A program made the position numbers and the translations under genes. The notes beneath the pieces are model-generated. The model had not been told where the DNA came from and made no database searches. It saw only the letters and a program-made list of their open reading frames with translations. This document shows positions 57,769-64,000 of a stretch of DNA of 64,000 nucleotides, piece by piece (within the stretch, counting starts at the first letter, position 1; each line of letters opens with the position of its first letter). Origin of the DNA: Vitellaria paradoxa (Eukaryota > Streptophyta > Magnoliopsida > Ericales > Sapotaceae); the NCBI GenBank assembly GCA_019916065.1, contig CM034233.1, positions 49,876,009-49,940,008 of the forward strand. Direction: 5' to 3'.

Positions 57769-58168
57769 AGTGTAATAATTTTTTACACAAATAAATTTAA
57801 AAAATAACATATGTCCATAATTATTACTTTTTTATATTTTATTAAATTATGAAATATTACAAAAAAGTTCAACACAGACAATATAGTAGTTGTAATATTT
57901 TTGTAATAGAAAATATTTTAATAATTTTTATTCTAAATTATTATAATCAAAATTAATCACAAGCCTAAACTTTTAATATAAAATTTTCTTTTACACAGTT
58001 GCATTAGCTTTTCATTAATCTAATAAAAAAACACATTCACAGTGATAAGAAATGTTTAAATATAGTATTTGCCCGCGCCTAAAGGCACATAGACAAATAA
58101 ATTTGTAAAACTAAAATTAAAATAAAATAACCTGTAAAGATAAAAATCACTAATTAAAAAATATTAAT
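57769..58168. other. AT-rich spacer between two retrotransposons
   Basis: No gene. Near 58066 is 'tatttgcccgcgcctaaagg', a small GC-rich island of unknown origin, and near 58136 the dispersed motif 'taaagataaaaatcactaat'. Confidence 0.5.
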
Positions 58169-61136
58169 TGTCATGCCTCGAATCTCGTAACCCGAGGGGT
58201 GATTGAATAAGATGCATATCATGCACCAAGTAGCCATTCCCCTTATTAGAGCAATATAATAACCCTGAAGCGACATTCACACAAGATAATAATATAACAT
58301 AATCTAGACCAAGTATTGGCTATTGCTAGTCCATAATGCTCCAATATATACCATAACTATAATACATAGACATAGGCCTTATAGCCTTTACAACCCAATC
58401 GAATAAATCTTTAAATTAAAGTAATGTTACAATCTCAAATATAATTTTAATTTAAGAAAATGGAAATGCAATATCTACAACAACTTATGCACTTCTAGTC
58501 CCACCAAATGTCTACCTAGTTCTTAGGATCTGTTCCTACAACAAAGTTTGTAAGGACGTGAGCACTAATCTATTTATGCTCACAAAGCATCATAAAAGCA
58601 TATATAATATGTAAAACAAAAGCATGTAATATGATTACAAGTAAATCAACATCTTCAGCTTAATCATAATCATTTATAAATAGCAAGATTCAACATAATC
58701 ACATAAGTAAATGACATTTCTCCATACCACCATATGATAACGATCATTACAAGTTTCAACATTCAATCCACTTATTATCTTTCTTAGTATTATCACCAAT
58801 GTTTAATCATTACATTTTTTTCCATTTAAATCCATCGGGTGGGTACATTATGCGTCGTCGTTAAGGATCACGATTAACCAGAATATACGTCATCATTTAG
58901 GGCCACGATTAGCCACAGGACCACAATTAGTCACAATATACATTGTCGTTTAAGGCCACGATTAGTCACAGGGACACAATTAGCCACAATACATGGCATG
59001 TTGTAGGGTACTAACCTATTGACATAAACACCAATCCCTGCGCAGATTTCGGATCTTTTAACCTTAAGGTAATCTTTGTATCCTTCCTATTTTTCGGTAC
59101 CTTCCATCCTCGTGTCACAACATCAATCACATTGTCTCTTTATCTATTTCCATTATCATCCTCAATCTTTTTATCTATAACATATCATCATAATCCATAA
59201 TTAATACATATCGTCTCATTATTTCCTTTTATTTTGATTATCAGTTTCAACAATAACTCAACATATTCCAAATCCAATTAGTATATCATTTTCATCATAA
59301 TCAAGTTATTCTTATTATGTTCAAATAATTAATATCATTCAATATAAACAACCATTTATATTCTGGTGATCATAGTCAATCAATAATAATGAAATTGTTT
59401 ATAAAGTAACGAATACTAAATCATATGTCTCTTCAATTATTCAATATCTTTCATCTTGTTTCTTAAACATCTCCGATCCAAACATTTCCACCACTAATAT
59501 CCTATTTGCATGATTATGTTCATATCACTATCTTATTTAACCATGAAACAACTAACGTCATCGCCTTATTCAACTAGGTAACAAATTATAACATCATAAT
59601 AACCAATATAAAAATCTCAATTTGATTCAACATACTATCACTTGATTATAACATTTTCTCATCTCCTTAACATATTTTCAAATCTATTTTAATTGAAACA
59701 TAGCATAATTTGCATTTATAAACTTATTACAACTAAATATAAAACATATATCAAGGACATTATATAGGATTTGGAAATATATCAAAGTAATCCTAAATTG
59801 TGATTTTGGAGCATGCGAGGCACCCTCGTAAAGGACCTGGGCGCCCACACGAGGGTTGAGGTGCCCCTCTGGACTACTAGGGTGCCCCTCTGTGGGCAAG
59901 TTCAAGTTTTTACTAATTTTCTCATACTTTATCCCAAAAACTCATCCTATAACCAAGTCTTTATACTTATAAACCCTACTTGAGTAGATTAGCAACTTAC
60001 AACCTTGTGTGTTCAACAAAAGGACAACTTAAACAAGAAAATCTCAAGTTTTAGCTTTTTGGAGGGGTTCGAGCACTCCTCGTGGGACCTAGGCACCCTC
60101 ACCACTCAACTAAAGTCAAATGAGGCACCCTAGGTGCCCACATAGGGACCCCAGGTGTTTCCTTGTGTGTAGAAGCTATACGCTATTTTGGTCCGAGCTC
60201 TACTTTATGGTTTGGATTCCAAACTTTGCCAAATCCAACTTTTAGTTCAAAACCTTGTTTCTAGGTGTTGTTTTGGTCCTAAAAGACTCTAATGCTTCAA
60301 TCAAAACAAGATTTACCAATCTTTCAAAGTAAAAATCTGGAACCTATACATACACATATATACATATATCACTCTACTTGAATCCTTCACCAATGCTTCC
60401 AAAATCCTAAATGAGTTTCATAGCAATATTTACTAGCTTATTCCATCTCATATATGCTAATAAAAGGCTAGAAATCCCTACCTCAAGCTTAGACAAAGAG
60501 GAATAGGATGGTAGTGAACTCGCGGTTTTGGGCTTCCAAATTTAAGTAGATCAATCTCTTTGTCCCTAGATCTAAATAACAAACAAACTATATAGATGTG
60601 TTCAATGGGTGCTTAATTTCATTCTTGCAAGATTAATTTGAGTTTGGTTAAGGCTAGGGTAACTTACCAAAACCAAGTTCCTTGGTTCTTCCTTCGGTTC
60701 CCATTTCCTCTCTCGGTTTCCTCCTTCCAATCTCCAAACTCTCATTTTCTCCTCTCTTCTACGCCTATATACATCCTCCAACTTATTCCCCAAGCAAGCT
60801 ATAGTACCCTAGGACCTTCCTCCTACCCCCTAAACTACAATGTAAAAGACGTCAGCTGCTAAATACAGAACCACGTCCATCTGTTATATTTTACACAGGT
60901 GGGGTGACCCTCTAGGCACCCCCTTAAGGCTCTGGGCGCCTCCTCTCTCCCCGGGGCACCCCTCTGTATTCCTCCAAACCAAAATGCTAATTTTTGGATT
61001 ATTTGGTCCATTACTACCAAGAATTTCAACAATAAAAGCATCTCTAATAACTATAATAGCTTAAATAACATATTCTCACATCCAAAATGTGTTAAAACTA
61101 TCAATTTATATTAATACAGAAATCCAGGATATTACA
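58169..61136 (-). repeat. 3' LTR of a Del/Tekay-like Ty3/gypsy element (about 2,970 bp)
   Basis: Starts TGTCATGCCTCGAATCTCG and ends GATATTACA. It is followed at once by 'ttttctcctccttgt', the complement of a polypurine tract, and then by the end of a chromodomain. LTRs of this length and with these termini are typical of the Del/Tekay chromovirus lineage (recalled, not searched). Its partner lies beyond the window. Internal repeats occur at 58850-59000 and GC-rich blocks at 59815-60180 and 60895-60970. Confidence 0.75.
58850..59000. repeat. Short tandem repeat in the gypsy LTR
   Basis: Two to three units of about 60 bp built from 'gccacgattagtcacaggga', 'cacaattagccacaatata' and 'cgtcgtttaaggccacgatt'. 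Confidence 0.75.
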
Positions 61137-64000
61137 TTTTCTCCTCCTTGTAAAAATTCCATCCTCGAAATTTAATGCAACCGGCGCAAACATAACTTTC
61201 GAAAAACAAGTAGGGATATCTTCTCCATATATGATACTCGTGCTCCCAAGTAGACTTTTCAATATCATGATGCTTCTATCGTGAACAAGATTTAAAAATC
61301 TACTCATTAAATAATACTCAAACCATTTCACAAATCAATAAATGATTGCAATTTAGAACATAGCATCCACCCTTCCGCTATGTTACTCTGATCTGATAAC
61401 TAATTCAATAACTCCTTACATAATTTATAATAACAACTCACTTTTAAATCCCTTATCTTAACAACATCAAACCTTAACCTTTATCCCATACCGCATTATC
61501 ATTATAAACCTTTCTAAATTTTCACAATATTACGCCTGATCATCTCCTAAATCAAAATCCCTTTCCTTAGCAAAATTGAACTTTAACATTTTCTCCGCAT
61601 TATAATATCGACACTCATTCGAATTTCCATAACATTCCTCACTTAAATATTTTAGGATCCTTTTTCTTCAACAATAATTCTTTCCACAAATTTATGTCAA
61701 TATACTTATATACCAAACACCACACACACTTCATTAATCAAAATTCTAGCATATGCATAACATATAAATAACTTAAGAAAATATATTATCTAGTTAATCA
61801 TTGAACACCATACTTATCCAATCCATGAATAATGTTGGGGGATTAGTCAACTCAAATGGCATTACCCAGAATTCATAGAGTTCATACCGAGTTCTGATTG
61901 TCTTAGAAATATCCTCCTACCTTACCCTCAATTAGTGGTACCTAAATATGAAATCACTATTTTGAGAATACCAGTGATTCTTTCAACTAAAATTAGATAT
62001 ATCGATCAAATAGTCAATGCCAAACTTTACAATTCCTCATATGAAGTCATAATCCCTAAGACAGCATATAATAACCACTTAGACTAGATTAAACCACAAA
62101 CCTTTCTTTTATCAAGTCAAATTTCGTCCTCATTTACCATAACTCTTTACATATCTATATGTTTGAAATAAAATTCTTAATTCTAATTATTCTCATGGTA
62201 AATCATAGGATCAGAACACTTAAATAGATTATATCAGAACATCTAATCAACTAATTTCATGGATCCAAATTAATCGTCTCAAAACCTAATAAATATGGGA
62301 AGTCTTGTATAATGGATACATTCAAATCTTCCTAAAATTCTTAGTTAGGACTATCAAATATTTTTCAAAATCTTTCATTTCCAGTTTTCTCTACTATCCT
62401 CTGCCTCACAACTAAAATTTCATAAATTTTTTCTTAACCATATGAAACCTTAATATCCACTATATAACGAATAACTTGACCAAGTATAACCAAATTAATC
62501 AACAATTTTGAGTTTCACAATTTATCACCTATTTGTACAAATTTTAGCTCCTACTCATCATATCAATTACCAATTACTTGCAAGTACAACGAGTACACAA
62601 ATCAATCTCCAGGATTTATTATTAATTCTCTTAATAATCTTCTTTATTTGCTACAAATTCCAATATATATTTTTCTTTTTTCCCTTTCAGGTGGTAAGCT
62701 AGAAATTTCTTCTGGAATACTACTAGAAATTCACAAACATCCCCTTACATCTTATTAGATATATCTCTTAGTACCACTAAGATGCACTATAATCTCGAAA
62801 TGGTGAAACTCCTGGGCCTCTCCTCACAAAGTCTATCTACATCTTGTACACTCACTTTATTTTTGAATCCCAATTATCCATTTATAGTGATACTTCCGTA
62901 CTTAACACTTTAGCCAGAAGACTAACAATATTGCATTTTTCTATTAGAATTGGTCCCATGACTAGAACCTCATAACCCCTTATCCATATTATCAAATATA
63001 ATTTCTAAATAATTCTATCTCTAGAAAATTTATTTCTTGGTTATTATAATTCTCGTCCTAAAGAATCTCAGAAGCCCAAACATTTTTTTGAAGACTTCAT
63101 TAAAAGAGCCCTAACAATAATCAAACTCCTTGACCTTTTATTTAAAGCATCAGCCATTACATTGGCTTCACTCGAATAAAATTGGAGATTTTATAACCAA
63201 AAATTTCTAGTATTCCATTCAACTAAATTGCCTTAAAATCAAATTATATTTCATAAATAAATAACCTTGAATTTTCACATTCTAAACTTTTCTACCATTC
63301 CAATAACCCCATCAAGGTTTCAAGGCTAAATCATTATAGTTAATTTTAAGTTAAGTACAAGTAAATCTTTCTTATATGATTTCAACTACTTTGACTTACA
63401 TCGTCATCTGATCATTATGCATTAGCTCATAATCTAAATTTTCTCATAATCTAGCATAATATTCAGAATAATCATTTCTCTCATATGATTTCAACTACTT
63501 TGACTTACATCGTCATCTGATCATTATGCATTAGCTCATAATCTAAATTTTCTCATAATCTAGCACAATATTCAGAATAATCATTTCCACGTGTAAAAAT
63601 AACCAACGTAGAGTCTCAGTCAACTTATGCTTCGACCCGTAAAGTGCTCTTATTAACACTACCCCACAAATTTCTAACTTTTTCCCAAATCAGTTGAATT
63701 AATAAACCCATTAGCTAAGAGGTATCCTAGATAAGGCAACAGTAGTAACCCGTTAAACTCGCAAAACTTGGATATCAAAAACCATCTAGGTCGTACTTAG
63801 TTAATACAAATAAAATCTTTGGAAGATTGTCATAGTTGCCCAACCGAATACCACTTGACCCCAAACTTTATCTCAAACAAACCGAACTCATACTACTCTT
63901 AATACATAACTATTTAATTAAATTACCAAAACTCAGTAATTAATATGCTTCCTCAATTACGTCTAAATTTATCATCTAATTTACTCAAAACTACCATTTC
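61137..64000 (-). pseudogene. Chromovirus pol interior, degraded and apparently rearranged (runs off the window)
   Basis: Minus strand. Next to the LTR (about 61290-61140) is the end of a chromodomain, 'STWEHEYHIWRRYPYLF', and a terminal NFEDGIFTRRRK-like frame. At 61930-61800 is the RT palm signature '[20 protein letters not shown]' followed by [13 protein letters not shown]. At about 63185-63125 is the RNase H end, SEANVMADALNKRSRS, and at about 63770-63720 an RT-tail-like SFASLTGYYCCLI. Read along the minus strand, RNase H therefore comes before RT, opposite to the normal order. Frames are broken throughout. This is either a rearranged element or two fragments side by side. Confidence 0.65.
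63373..63590. repeat. 109-bp perfect-looking tandem duplication
   Basis: The block from 'atatgatttcaactactttg' (63374) to 'aataatcatttctct' is repeated from 63483. I see only one or two base differences (gcataat versus gcacaat), so it arose recently or is an assembly artefact. Confidence 0.9.

Noticed and set aside
62508..62702. 64-codon plus-strand frame ending in Phe-rich residues
   Set aside because: Lies antisense to decayed chromovirus pol and has low-complexity composition.
1..64000. tRNA, rRNA or other structured RNA genes
   Set aside because: None recognised on either strand; only retrotransposon primer-binding sites show tRNA complementarity.

Overview
The window is AT-rich nuclear DNA of a flowering plant, most likely a eudicot. 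The evidence is GT-AG introns, a plant CHX-type cation/proton antiporter gene, a two-gene plant CACTA transposon, and Ty1/copia and Ty3/gypsy retrotransposons of plant lineages. I cannot name the species. Only two intact protein-coding units are supported: one three-exon CHX antiporter gene (exons at 18773-19006, 22448-23443 and 24228-25502) and one 712-residue gag ORF in a young LTR element (47677-49815, minus strand). Nearly everything else is transposable-element sequence in several states of decay.

Layout. 1-2131: AT-rich intergenic DNA with a 157-bp MITE. 2132-14749: a complete-ended 12.6-kb CACTA (En/Spm) transposon with a 3-bp ATT target duplication, arrays of subterminal repeats, and broken TNPD-like and TNPA-like genes on the minus strand. 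14750-16874: intergenic DNA and a transposon remnant. 16875-20645: two full and one truncated copy of a 1.41-1.42 kb tandem repeat. Each copy carries a TATA-like box, the 5' leader and the first coding exon of the CHX gene. 22448-25502: the two remaining CHX exons. 25503-29217: intergenic DNA with a second copy of the first MITE.

29218-43357: a degraded Ty3/gypsy element of Tat-like structure on the minus strand. It has gag, a duplicated protease, RNase H and integrase, plus an extra ORF in the opposite (plus) orientation and several tandem-repeat arrays. 45440-57763: a nested stack. A degraded copia element (TSD TTGAT) has its 3' LTR split by a Helitron-like insertion (45568-54198), which itself carries a nearly pristine 5,080-bp gag-only LTR element (45651-50730, TSD TAATC). 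58169-64000: a roughly 3-kb 3' LTR and part of the decayed, apparently rearranged interior of a Del/Tekay-like chromovirus that runs off the window.

The main observations are: (1) the triplicated CHX first exon, where by sequence only the middle copy has both an open frame and a GT donor, giving an 834-residue protein when joined to exons 2 and 3; (2) the three-level insertion stack with target-site evidence at each level; (3) the intact gag-only element with two zinc knuckles flanking a coiled coil and LTRs differing at 6 of 859 positions; (4) the antisense ORF, in-element tandem repeats and protease duplication of the Tat-like element.
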